DNA of 35,069 nucleotides, taken from Cytophagaceae bacterium (GTDB lineage: Bacteria; Bacteroidota; Bacteroidia; Cytophagales; Flexibacteraceae). Below, piece after piece: positions 27,601 through 35,069 of this stretch (position 1 is its first letter; every line of letters starts with the position of its first letter). The position numbers and the translations under genes were made by a program. Under the pieces are notes generated by a model. It was not told the origin of the DNA. It ran no database searches and saw only the letters and a program-made list of their open reading frames with translations. The stretch lies in NCBI GenBank assembly GCA_947441055.1, contig CANETC010000012.1, positions 1 through 35,069 on the forward strand, in the 5' to 3' direction.

Positions 27601-30600
27601 CGAAAGAATTCCGGTTAACTCAGAAAACAGAAAGGATCCGTTTCTATACCAATAAAATTCAAAACCTGGCAGATTTGTGGTTGCGGTAAAGGTTACCGAT
27701 TCACCGGCGCAAATTCCTGTGCTGCTAACTGCAAGATTAAGATCCACATTTTGCTTAATAACTTCAATTCTAAATTCTTTTGATTGCTGGCAGCCATTAG
27801 AGTCAGATAAAGAAAGTGTGTACAAGCCCGAAGGAAGATTTTTAATGACAGAATCTGGCGATAGGGTATCATTGGAAAAGAATAAACCATCACGATTTAA
27901 GGTATAAATCCAGGGTGCACCGGCACCACCTGTAATGCTGTCGATTTTCAGACTTCCGGCTGAATCACTACAAATTGAATTCACTATTTGACCTAAATAA
28001 ACCTTGACCGAATCGGGACCTGGAATTGTAAAAACTGTATCAAGGTCGCAGGAAGAACTGCCCATCAATCGAAGGTTGTAAGTACCCTTCGGAAGTCCGC
28101 CAATCACCAGCCCTGTATCAATAGGCAAAATTTGCTGACTAAATCCAGCGATGAAATATGTAAATGTGGGAGACCCTTTAAGCCTTGACAAACGGAATGA
28201 GCCATCATTCGAATTTACACAGGTGGTGGCCGAAATCTTTCCGAAAGCAAACTCAACAGGACGAATTCCCTGAAGATCAACAGAACGAACACTTGTGGTA
28301 CAACCTTCAGCGCTGGTGACCAAAACCTGGTAGAATCCACTTTGAAGCCCACTAAATTCTGAAACTCCATCGTTACTCAACACGGTGTCAGAATAAGTCG
28401 TTACCATGGTATCCAGAATTGCAACAAAACTGGAATCGCCTGTTGATGAAATAATGGTGTCGGTTCTGATGGTAGTAAACATGGTATCACCAGCCAAAAT
28501 CACCTGATACGGTGCTGTGGCTCCACCAACAGTTACCTGAATTTTTCCTCCAAGTGTATCACAACCAGGCTTCTCTGTAAAAACAGATACACCCATGGTA
28601 AGTTGAGTGCCAATTACATTGCGCACAGTATCGGTACAACCGGAAAACTGGTCTATTACCACAACCTTAAACGGACCTGCAGGCTGATTGCTGAAGCTGG
28701 CTAAAAATTCGGATTTTGTCTGGGCAGGGCCTTCGTTCAACTTATAGGTAAAAGGACCGAATCCACCCGATTCAATAAAGGCAAATGCCTCCCCATTCGT
28801 ACTGCCCGAGCAAAGAACAGGATTAGAAGCAGTAACCACATTCAGGGCGCAAGGACCGCAGAACTTAGGTTTGTCAACCATTATCTCCCTTCTTGTAGCA
28901 AAACAAAATCCATCTGTAACGGTAATCCTGTATTCTCCGGCTGAAAGTCCTCCTGCAAATGTGGAGTCAACTGAAACACCGCCACCAACGCTACTGATAT
29001 TGATAAGCGCAGAAGGGGAAATTGTTCCACCAATTATGGCCGTTACAGATCCATCATTGTTGGCGCAAGTGGCATTTGTAACACCAAAACCAATTGAGTA
29101 GGGTGGCGGATCCTTTCGCAGCGCATACTCAGCAGAGGCTACACAAGCATCTTGATTTACAGTTACTTTGAAAGTGCCTGCAGGAATTCCTGTAAGGGTA
29201 TCATTGTTTCCAATGATTGCGCCGGTGGAAAGATCTGTCCATAGGTAGGTGGCATCATCCATTGCACCAATTACACAGGCAACCAAACTTCCATCAGAAG
29301 AAAAACAGGTGCTAGGTTGTTGCTCAAAAAAGAATATTGGGAAATTGCAAGTCTGGCAGTTGTTGCGCTTTACAATGGTGAAAGACAGGGAATCAGAACA
29401 CCCAGATCCCACAACAACGACTTTATAATTGCCGGCCGAAAGGTTACTTTGATTGCTGCCGATACCAGAAAAAGAAGGATCTCCTTCCTTTGTCCAGTTA
29501 TAAACCAGACCTGTAGTTCCTGCCGTAATTTGAACCATGGCCGATCCGTTTGCATTGTTGCAATCTGCAGAATCAGTCATAACCGACAGGCCCAGTCCGG
29601 AACCCTGCGGCAGTAAAAATTCGTAAGGCTGATCGCAGGCAAGCGGACCTCCCAAGAGGTTATTGGTTACCAAAAGCTGGTAACTGCCACTTCCAACATT
29701 CAAAAGGCTAAATCCATTTGAAATGAGTTGACCATTCTGGAACCAGGCCGCTGTCTGACCAGCAAATTGGGCAGAGTCTACAAGGATGATTTTTCCATTC
29801 GAAGCTCCGCAATTACCCGGCAATACAAGAGAATCCTGAACAGAAGATTGATTAAGTGCAGAAATCAAAACCTGTGAGGTATCTACACAGGCACCCTTTG
29901 TCAGTACCAAGCTGTAAAGTCCTGATTTTGCCAAAACAAGTCTGGCCGAATCTCCCCCAACACCAAGACCTCCGGGAATTGTAAACCATGAATAATGCAA
30001 GCCCGCTGTATCTCCAGACGGAATAATCTGGATGCTTCCATCAAAACTGGTACAGTTGCTTGCGGCTGTAATTACTTTGCTGTAAGTGATTAGTGATGAA
30101 GGATTGATGGTCACGGAAGTGCTGCTGCTGCAGGCCGATGCCTGAACGACAACCTCATAAATTCCTCCCTGAAGACCGGTGATGTTTTGGCTGGTTGAAA
30201 ATGGAAGTCCGTTTTTTGTCCATGAAAAAGATGCCAAACCTGATTGACCCGAAATCTGGAGATTGATGGATCCATCATTTGTACCGCAACCTGTAATCTG
30301 GTTTACGGTAGTTTGAAGGACGATGGAGGGACTGATCAGATTAACTTCAGCAGAATCGCTGCAAATGCCCGATGAAACCACAACCTTGTAATTCCCGGAA
30401 GAAAGTCCACTTGCAATGGAATCAGTTGAAACCACAATTCCGGCTTCGTTTTTCCAGGTATAAGTGGCAGAAGCAATTCCGGTAATGGCTGCGGCAGAAC
30501 CATTGCTTCCATTGCATGTGCTTGGATTATTTTTCTGAATTGAAATCGCAATGGAATCAAAATCCTGAATGCTGATATTAGAAATTGTACGGGAACATCT

Positions 30601-33600
30601 GGTATTGATGTCAAGCACCGTAACCTGATAAATTCCCGCTGAAATTGAATTTTGGTTTGCAGCGCCAATCACCAAGCCGGTTCCGGTTCCAGACCAATCG
30701 TACGAATACTGGGCGCTTCCACCGGAAACTGCCAACAGAATAGAACCCGGTCCTGTACAACTTACATTTTTATTTGTGGCAAGCACCTCGACTGTATCCG
30801 GGGCTCCAATTTGGATGCCACTTAAAGTTCGAACGCAACCGCTGCTGATGTCTGTTACCAGCACTTCATAAGTTCCGGAAGCCAGGCCTGTAATGGAAGA
30901 ACTTGTTTCTGGTCTTCCTGTCCACACAAAACCAAAAGGCCCAGAAGAACCCGCAGGAGTAATGCTGATGCTTCCATTGTCGATGTCGCAGCTGGAATCG
31001 TTAATCAAATTGCTGCCCAGAACCAAAACAGGCGGTGCTGGTACTACCAGATTTTCAAGGTTGGAAATACACCCGCTGGTCAGGTCTTTTACAAGAACCG
31101 AATACGTGCTTGGGGCAAGATTGCTTTGCGTTGCCTGATTGGGAAGGGCGTTTGACCAATTGTAAGAATAATTCCCAGAACCGGCCTGAACCACCAAACT
31201 TATCTGGCCATTGTTTGCTGGAATTCCAGCCTGGCAACCAGCCGCAACAATGTTGGTGTCAACTGTAAAATTGGCTGGCGTTTGAACCACCGTAAACGGA
31301 AGTGATGTATCGGAACAAGTTCCAAGGTTTACAACCACAGCGTAATTTCCAAATTCGCTGATGTTCAATGCCTGAAGATTGGCACCCGATACCTCAACAC
31401 CATCCAACAACCACTTGTAATTACTGTTTGCACTTGCTGAAAGGGTTGCCTCGGCACCCAGACAAAAGGAATTCAGACCCGTAATTGTGGAAGGAGTAGG
31501 AGCCGGATCAGCTGTAACGGAGAAATCCGCAGAACTTGCGGAACATGCATTGGCATCGCTTACAAGCACATAGTATGCGCCCGCTTGATTAACGACAAGG
31601 CTTTGCCCATTTGCTCCGGATATTTCAACGCCGTTGCGAAACCACCTGCTGGAAAGCGAGGACGAAGAGTTCAAAGTGGCTGTGCCTGAAACACAGAAAT
31701 TGGTAGGGCCGGTGATAAGGGGTTGTGGAACACCAGGAAATTGCGAAACAGCAAACACATCCGAAACCACCTTGCAAATCGAATTGCTTAAACGGATGGA
31801 ATAGTTGCCCGCTTGACTGATTACCAAAAATGTATCAGTTGCACCTAGAATGTCAACGCCATCCAATTGCCACTGATTTCCGTCCAAGGCATTGGAACGG
31901 AGCCGTACAGAACCACCAATACAAAAACCCAAAGGACCACTGATGATTGGTTTTGCCGGTAATGGCCTGCGGTCAACCCGAACTGCTGCAGAGGTACTTC
32001 CGCAACCTTCCAGATTTGTAACGCGAACTTCATAATTGCCGGAATCGAGCGCAACCAAAGTCTGTGAGATTCCTTCCGGGGCAAGAATGTTTTGTGAATT
32101 TCTAATCCACTGATTTCCAGAAACCGCTGAACTGGAAAGCACCAGGCTATCACCCGGACAAATGGGTGAAGAACCTGAAAGAATGGCAACCAGTGGATTG
32201 GCGGGAAAATTATTGACCGCAATTCTTTTGCTTCGTGGAATACCTGCACAAGGTCCGCTGATTGGGGTTACGGTATAATCCACAAATCCATTTCCTGCTG
32301 AAGCATCCGCAAGGCTAAGTTTCTGCCTGATTTGATTTCCACTTCCGGCACTGGCACCATTCACATTGGAAGAAGTGGCTGTCCATGTATAGGTAAGTCC
32401 GGGAATCTGGGCAGACAAGACGATAATGAGCGAATCACCATCGCAAAGACTGCTGTCAACAGGGTTCAAATTGAAAGGGATATCCGGATTTGACACCACA
32501 ATTTTGCTGAGAACAGAATCAATACATCCCGCCCTTTCTGCGTAGATATGATAAGTGGCGGAACCCAGATTTCCTGAAATCAGACTGAGGTTTTGCTCAA
32601 TCAGAGTCCCTGTTCCGGCTGAAGACCCATTTACATTTCCAGATACAACCGTCCAAGAAAAGGCAACATTGTCGGATGGTTCGGCACTCAAGTTAATGCG
32701 AACAGATTCTCCAGAACAAATGCTGTCTGCTGTGGCGATTGCAGTAACTTTTGGCAATGGTTTCACCACCACCGGAAGAAACAGCGTATCGGTTGGACAT
32801 TCTGAAATGGAACCAAAAATGCTGTAAACAACCGTTTTGTCAGAAACATCTGTATTAATCAATGTTTGATTGAAAGAGGTTCCACTTCCGGCTGTGGCGC
32901 CAATGGCAGAACCGGATTTGATGCGCCAGCTCCAGTTTGTATTTGGACTTAAATCCACCTGAAGCGGAGTTCCGGAACAAACAACCGGAGCTGGATCTGA
33001 AGGGACCGGCGGTGCAGAACGCACAACAATGGCCTTGGATGAGATTTCGGGTCCTGCGCATGAGCGGTAAGAACCAACAATGGTGTATGTGGCAGAATCA
33101 GTTCCTGAAACCGGATTTACAAGCAATTGCTGAATCAGGTTTCCGGTACCGGCAGAAGCACCAGTGATAATGCCCGGCTGAACTGTCCAGTTAAAAATTG
33201 TTCCGGGCAGGTTCGAACTGAATGCAAAAGATGTGGCATTGCCCGAACAAATGGTATCCCGAACTGGAAGCGAAGAGATGGTTGGCCTGGGCTTTACATA
33301 AATCTTTCTGGTAATCTGCACCCCCGGACAATCGGGTGTAGTTCCATTGATGGTGTAGGTAACATCTCCGCTTACAAGACCAGTTGCGATTAATTCATCC
33401 TTGATATTATCTCCATTTCCATTGCTGTTACCTGTAAGTCCGTTGGCAGTAGAAGTCCATGAAAAACTGGTATTAGGCAAGTTGGAAACAAGTTGAATTC
33501 GAATGGAATCACCTGTACAAATGCTGTCACTTGAAGTCAGTGCACCAATCACCGGACTTGGAAAAACCTTAACCCTGTGCTCTTTTGCAAGAGAAGAACA

Positions 33601-34971
33601 AGCATTTGCAACCGCAAAGGCAGAAAAATCTGCATTTAGAATTGTATTGCCCGGATTGGAATAGGTTTGAGAATTGATGCTGCCAACTCCCCCAATTGCC
33701 CCTGCCCCATTCGGATTAACTGTCCAGAAAAAACTGGAACCGGGCGTATTGCTTGAATAATTAAAAGTAAGCGACTGACCCGTACAGATGCCCAGTGTGT
33801 CATTCTGATCCACTGTAACCAAAGGAATTGGCTTCACGGTAGCCACCACCTGGATGGAATCACCTACACAACCATTTGAAGTACCAGAAACCTTGTAAAT
33901 AACTTTGCCATTGGTAATTCCTGTGGCTGTAAGCACCTGACTGATTACAGTCCCGCTGTCATTGCTGAATCCTGAAACCTGTGAACCTGTCGCAAGCCAG
34001 TGAAAAGTTGTCGGCGTAAGGCTGCTTCCTAAGACAAAAGCCGTCGGAATTCCGGAACAAACCCCAGCCGAATCCGGACTAGAAGTGATAACAGGTTTGG
34101 GAAGAATTGTGGCAGTGGATGTAAAAACAGGACCCACACAACCCACGGTTGAAACAGGCCGGATGTTGTAAGTGACCGTACCATTCGCGGTGCCGGTGGC
34201 ACGCACATTTTGATTGATGGCAAGCCCCGAACCCGGAACTGCCCCCGCAACGCCTGAGCGAACGGTTGTCCAGGTGTAAGTAGTACCGGCTTGGTTGCTG
34301 CTTAAAGCCACACCCAAAGGACCTGAACAAATGGTCTGCGTAATCGGATTTGCCGCCCCAGTTGGTGGAATGTTTACCGTTACATTGATGATATTGTTGG
34401 CTGAACATCCGGACGGATCTGTAACCAATATGCTGACTGGCCCCGAACTGGTAAGCGCATTTGCAGATGGACTCGCTGGAATCGAAACATTCTGGCCGAG
34501 TAAAGTTTTCGGACCACTTGTTGAAACATAATTCCATTGAAAAACACTGCCGGGAATTGCATTGGAGGTAGCGCTCAAATTCACCGGCTGGCCTAGGCAA
34601 TTGTTGATGTCATTGCCAGCATTTACCACCACCGTGCGCTGGTTTTTGAGGGAAATAAAAATCGTGGTATCGAAACCAGAGTTATTGTCCTGAATAAACA
34701 CAAAATAATCCCCGGCCCTCAGGCTGGTTTGTGAGACCAGACCATCCCCGGAAATCGGATTTCCATTGGTGGGAAGATTTCCCCCCGACCAAGAAAAAAA
34801 GAAATCACCGGCATTACCGGTGAAATTGAAAGTGACAGATCCATTGTCGATTCCCAAACATGAAGGGTTGATCGTATCTGGAGGGAAAAAGATACTTGAC
34901 TGGCCTTTAGAAAAACTGGAAACCAGTAAGAGAAAAAAGGTTGAAAAAAGCAGACGAAAACGCTGATTCAT
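21673..34971 (-). CDS. Giant (4432 aa) secreted PKD-like/SprB-like repeat protein with T9SS type B C-terminal domain
   Basis: N-terminal signal MNQRFRLLFSTFFLLLVSSFSKGQ. Many Cys-delimited repeats: PKD-like (ICSGDSIRIQLVSNLPNTSFSW...), Ig-like (FCIGGSVRLRSNALDGNQWQLDG...), SprB-like (CxxxDGxIxxxxxGGxxPYxYxL...). C-terminal FVPTLFTPNGDELNDKFEIRNLP...VKDRWGKEVFSSSDYKNDWDGKDLEIGNYFWRLDMQG. Confidence 0.95.
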   Translation of the reverse strand: MNQRFRLLFSTFFLLLVSSFSKGQSSIFFPPDTINPSCLGIDNGSVTFNFTGNAGDFFFSWSGGNLPTNGNPISGDGLVSQTSLRAGDYFVFIQDNNSGFDTTIFISLKNQRTVVVNAGNDINNCLGQPVNLSATSNAIPGSVFQWNYVSTSGPKTLLGQNVSIPASPSANALTSSGPVSILVTDPSGCSANNIINVTVNIPPTGAANPITQTICSGPLGVALSSNQAGTTYTWTTVRSGVAGAVPGSGLAINQNVRATGTANGTVTYNIRPVSTVGCVGPVFTSTATILPKPVITSSPDSAGVCSGIPTAFVLGSSLTPTTFHWLATGSQVSGFSNDSGTVISQVLTATGITNGKVIYKVSGTSNGCVGDSIQVVATVKPIPLVTVDQNDTLGICTGQSLTFNYSSNTPGSSFFWTVNPNGAGAIGGVGSINSQTYSNPGNTILNADFSAFAVANACSSLAKEHRVKVFPSPVIGALTSSDSICTGDSIRIQLVSNLPNTSFSWTSTANGLTGNSNGNGDNIKDELIATGLVSGDVTYTINGTTPDCPGVQITRKIYVKPRPTISSLPVRDTICSGNATSFAFSSNLPGTIFNWTVQPGIITGASAGTGNLIQQLLVNPVSGTDSATYTIVGSYRSCAGPEISSKAIVVRSAPPVPSDPAPVVCSGTPLQVDLSPNTNWSWRIKSGSAIGATAGSGTSFNQTLINTDVSDKTVVYSIFGSISECPTDTLFLPVVVKPLPKVTAIATADSICSGESVRINLSAEPSDNVAFSWTVVSGNVNGSSAGTGTLIEQNLSLISGNLGSATYHIYAERAGCIDSVLSKIVVSNPDIPFNLNPVDSSLCDGDSLIIVLSAQIPGLTYTWTATSSNVNGASAGSGNQIRQKLSLADASAGNGFVDYTVTPISGPCAGIPRSKRIAVNNFPANPLVAILSGSSPICPGDSLVLSSSAVSGNQWIRNSQNILAPEGISQTLVALDSGNYEVRVTNLEGCGSTSAAVRVDRRPLPAKPIISGPLGFCIGGSVRLRSNALDGNQWQLDGVDILGATDTFLVISQAGNYSIRLSNSICKVVSDVFAVSQFPGVPQPLITGPTNFCVSGTATLNSSSSLSSRWFRNGVEISGANGQSLVVNQAGAYYVLVSDANACSASSADFSVTADPAPTPSTITGLNSFCLGAEATLSASANSNYKWLLDGVEVSGANLQALNISEFGNYAVVVNLGTCSDTSLPFTVVQTPANFTVDTNIVAAGCQAGIPANNGQISLVVQAGSGNYSYNWSNALPNQATQSNLAPSTYSVLVKDLTSGCISNLENLVVPAPPVLVLGSNLINDSSCDIDNGSISITPAGSSGPFGFVWTGRPETSSSITGLASGTYEVLVTDISSGCVRTLSGIQIGAPDTVEVLATNKNVSCTGPGSILLAVSGGSAQYSYDWSGTGTGLVIGAANQNSISAGIYQVTVLDINTRCSRTISNISIQDFDSIAISIQKNNPSTCNGSNGSAAAITGIASATYTWKNEAGIVVSTDSIASGLSSGNYKVVVSSGICSDSAEVNLISPSIVLQTTVNQITGCGTNDGSINLQISGQSGLASFSWTKNGLPFSTSQNITGLQGGIYEVVVQASACSSSTSVTINPSSLITYSKVITAASNCTSFDGSIQIIPSGDTAGLHYSWFTIPGGLGVGGDSARLVLAKSGLYSLVLTKGACVDTSQVLISALNQSSVQDSLVLPGNCGASNGKIILVDSAQFAGQTAAWFQNGQLISNGFSLLNVGSGSYQLLVTNNLLGGPLACDQPYEFLLPQGSGLGLSVMTDSADCNNANGSAMVQITAGTTGLVYNWTKEGDPSFSGIGSNQSNLSAGNYKVVVVGSGCSDSLSFTIVKRNNCQTCNFPIFFFEQQPSTCFSSDGSLVACVIGAMDDATYLWTDLSTGAIIGNNDTLTGIPAGTFKVTVNQDACVASAEYALRKDPPPYSIGFGVTNATCANNDGSVTAIIGGTISPSALINISSVGGGVSVDSTFAGGLSAGEYRITVTDGFCFATRREIMVDKPKFCGPCALNVVTASNPVLCSGSTNGEAFAFIESGGFGPFTYKLNEGPAQTKSEFLASFSNQPAGPFKVVVIDQFSGCTDTVRNVIGTQLTMGVSVFTEKPGCDTLGGKIQVTVGGATAPYQVILAGDTMFTTIRTDTIISSTGDSSFVAILDTMVTTYSDTVLSNDGVSEFSGLQSGFYQVLVTSAEGCTTSVRSVDLQGIRPVEFAFGKISATTCVNSNDGSFRLSRLKGSPTFTYFIAGFSQQILPIDTGLVIGGLPKGTYNLRLMGSSSCDLDTVFTIPGPDSVKVYLGQIVNSICSDSAGSLKIDSITGGAGAPWIYTLNRDGLFFSNDTLSPDSVIKNLPSGLYTLSLSDSNGCQQSKEFRIEVIKQNVDLNLAVSSTGICAGESVTFTATTNLPGFEFYWYRNGSFLFSELTGILSLSNLGNGESIQVRIFPDGNCFNQTFLIQNSGPIAVTPSGTTVDAGISAISNTTVCEGQSVTFQALNVNGIPNIQYGWLVDGLPVAGQTGSTFVYSPSAAQSNVQVRLTASSGAGCLPILTDISEPILVTKLLSVTIRDSIFVVSPADSDLICRNTPVTFGLKTNLKGRVPFEVDWYRDDTLLITKTDTFLTISYLKPGDRIRAIVRFEPFYTCLNTNNGVGSDKSQEITLGVRASVNDSIRRPSACGGRDGAIILRDSARFAGLKIRWFQNEVPLSRTFKLENVPAGTYQLVVSDTINNADCFCSFSLNITIPDGTGLGLYAMVDSANCIDVGGVATIYDSLAIAGLNYTWTKTGDPAFSASGKSQTNLSSGNYRVVVSGTACSDTILVFVPKANVCDTACNIPIFVYEVQPTTCFSSDGALVACAIGAMDASYTWFSITSGNLVGNDDTLRNIPAGNYRVVVSENGCSASKDYELRKSPVPFTISALGTNPTCANNDGQIVVNLSGVSSNYSISIASLSSGIVVSDSLSADSLPSGIYRVSVTDGFCFDSRDVEIKKPIFCGPCELKAEAASNPVYCPGLNDGRAFAIVTSGGIGPFQYILNGNDTLNQTQFLQIFPSQPIGPFTVVIQDLTTQCKDTVSDFIGSIYALSAAVTTLANDCDSVGSVSVSLGGVVGPYTVILSGDTLIAGTDTIRTIYSDTLVVSGNDTTFTGIKAGAYKVSVLSSEGCVTSVSGILINLRTPVELYLGKIQPITCAGNNNGSITIDSLAGSDTYSYFIPGIMTDYQPLIAGQTISNLSVGTYLLRIKGNRSCDLDTSITITGPDPLQFLIQGTAQSACGDSAGTAKVTFLVGGNGKPYTYDLLLNGNAFRSDTLASDSTISNLPPGSYSMILYDTNLCAAAAVFTIEAIKFQYALSMTADTNKICSGDTVKFTAITTPDVPGMVYNWYVNGSFYSNSGPVQNIPNLNNADFVYVEVAPDPNCFNPGNAQSQIISIQVTPVGAELVAGIVGIDTLVCAGGLAVVQAQNPAFVPDVTYTWLVNGVEQPSQTSDILSYVPLQAVDTVQVVMTALSGTQCLSKSVDTSGTILVYTSPLSTVKDSLRLTSPANNVFLCPGTPVTYALGTNLEVPFNVEWYANDTLKSSGTDTTYTFTGLSGTVRIRAVVKFDSSLTCLATNGPAGIDSTINYVLQFLPANDPRCLPCALDLRAEVQNLSCASNADGKITATVTGGTGAYVYHLLPLFSNDTSASVFTNLLPGNYILTVRDTITQCVDTLRNVNVVSQHNYAVNLAFENSCSCVDTADGMIEVIGVEDGSGNSGKYLYSLVPGYPAFSSQTLFENLVPDTFQIRVKDTITGCITNITKIITRKDPVNGFISLLSGVNCHGGSDAKLKVDSILHGSGLYQVSLSGAPDSYVPVQAGDTLEGFAAGLAFVYIRDLKTGCVDSNQILVPEPAQLVFGLQLTDTSSCIGNTGKVKITGLAGGTSPYAFQYQLPDSTGFDNFSLPSDSIISNLGSGLLIVRITDSKGCFILDSILVPVDRPVIGNINLISPCIGDTNGIIRLSGISGGQAPYLFTLTNGFGEVVATQSDTVFSGLSTGLYSISIKDASGAAGCENVYIRALLPSQPLRFNLVRFKESTCNNFDGEAVFALSGGQRPYRFSFDSLAGQFTNFVLVSGINDTLKITGLTARAPGEFYSLKIRDNGPDGGCNYDTSFVQPGQAPLQNAFSSKNIICYGEASGSVTLSEIRGTGPIVLTVKRIGSDEVVAQDTLEGSYFQNSTFELGGIPAGDFNLEVRQFGLCSGSKSIPFSLSQPPEIIISARMFRKSAQGFRLGGVLLDSITGGFKPYLVSFNGGAQFSYKGDSLFRKLNPGSYSIRVQDDTGCVVTNEIECEEDEDIFVPTLFTPNGDELNDKFEIRNLPAGSRFVVKDRWGKEVFSSSDYKNDWDGKDLEIGNYFWRLDMQGLEGKSGWVMIER
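24015..26910 (-). repeat. Intragenic superblock copy B (~965 aa)
   Basis: Collinear with copy A; runs from NDSIRRPSACGGRDGAIILRDSARFAG to VKFDSSLTCLATNGPAGIDSTINY. Boundaries approximate. Confidence 0.8.
26915..29850 (-). repeat. Intragenic superblock copy A (~980 aa)
   Basis: Runs from QDSLVLPGNCGASNGKIILVDSAQFAG to VRFEPFYTCLNTNNGVGSDKSQEI, matching copy B module by module. Boundaries approximate. Confidence 0.8.
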
Positions 34972-35023
34972 ATAAAAACGATTGATAGGGTATTCAATTT
35001 AAAAGGACTACTAATTCATATAA

Positions 35024-35057
35024 AAAGCAGTGGGCCTGTTATGGCCCTCATTGCTTT
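35024..35057 (-). terminator. Rho-independent terminator of an off-window minus-strand gene
   Basis: AAAGCA...GGGCC TGTTAT GGCCC...TGCTTT stem; on the minus strand followed by TTTTTATAT. Confidence 0.6.
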
Positions 35058-35069
35058 CATTTATTTAAA

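Noticed and set aside
28838-28870. CGPC motif as a thioredoxin-like active site
   Set aside because: Sits at a repeat-module boundary, recurs as CGPC/CLPC in three copies, and lacks any thioredoxin fold context; a structural disulfide is likelier.
21673-34971. Repeat-rich 13 kb as CRISPR or satellite DNA
   Set aside because: One uninterrupted 4432-codon frame; similarity is at protein level with diverged DNA, not identical spaced repeats.

Overview
The window looks like ordinary Bacteroidota chromosome. Evidence: T9SS-sorted secreted proteins, a TonB receptor/DUF4249 pair, and TAnnTTTG-type -7 promoter elements. It starts inside a proteorhodopsin gene on the minus strand that is missing from the ORF track. 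That gene reads D-T-E at the pump positions, has Met at the colour-tuning position, and has a Gly at what I align as the carotenoid-antenna 'fenestration' site. It is cut just before the expected retinal-binding Lys. Then follow Uma2, dUTPase, a Xaa-Pro aminopeptidase, a lamin-tail T9SS protein, TonB receptor + DUF4249, an FG-GAP T9SS protein overlapping selD, a GT-C-like membrane protein, UbiA, mdh, a Ycf48-like protein, a MacB/FtsX-type permease, holA and sufE. The right 13.3 kb is one 4432-aa PKD/SprB-like adhesin-type protein. Its centre contains two adjacent, collinear, diverged copies of a block of about 965-980 aa, followed by a partial third copy. Non-coding items worth a second look are an orphan promoter-terminator unit (candidate sRNA) at about 12.92-13.06 kb and several REP-like palindromic or direct repeats at 17.1-21.1 kb. 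No tRNA, rRNA, CRISPR array or transposase was recognised.
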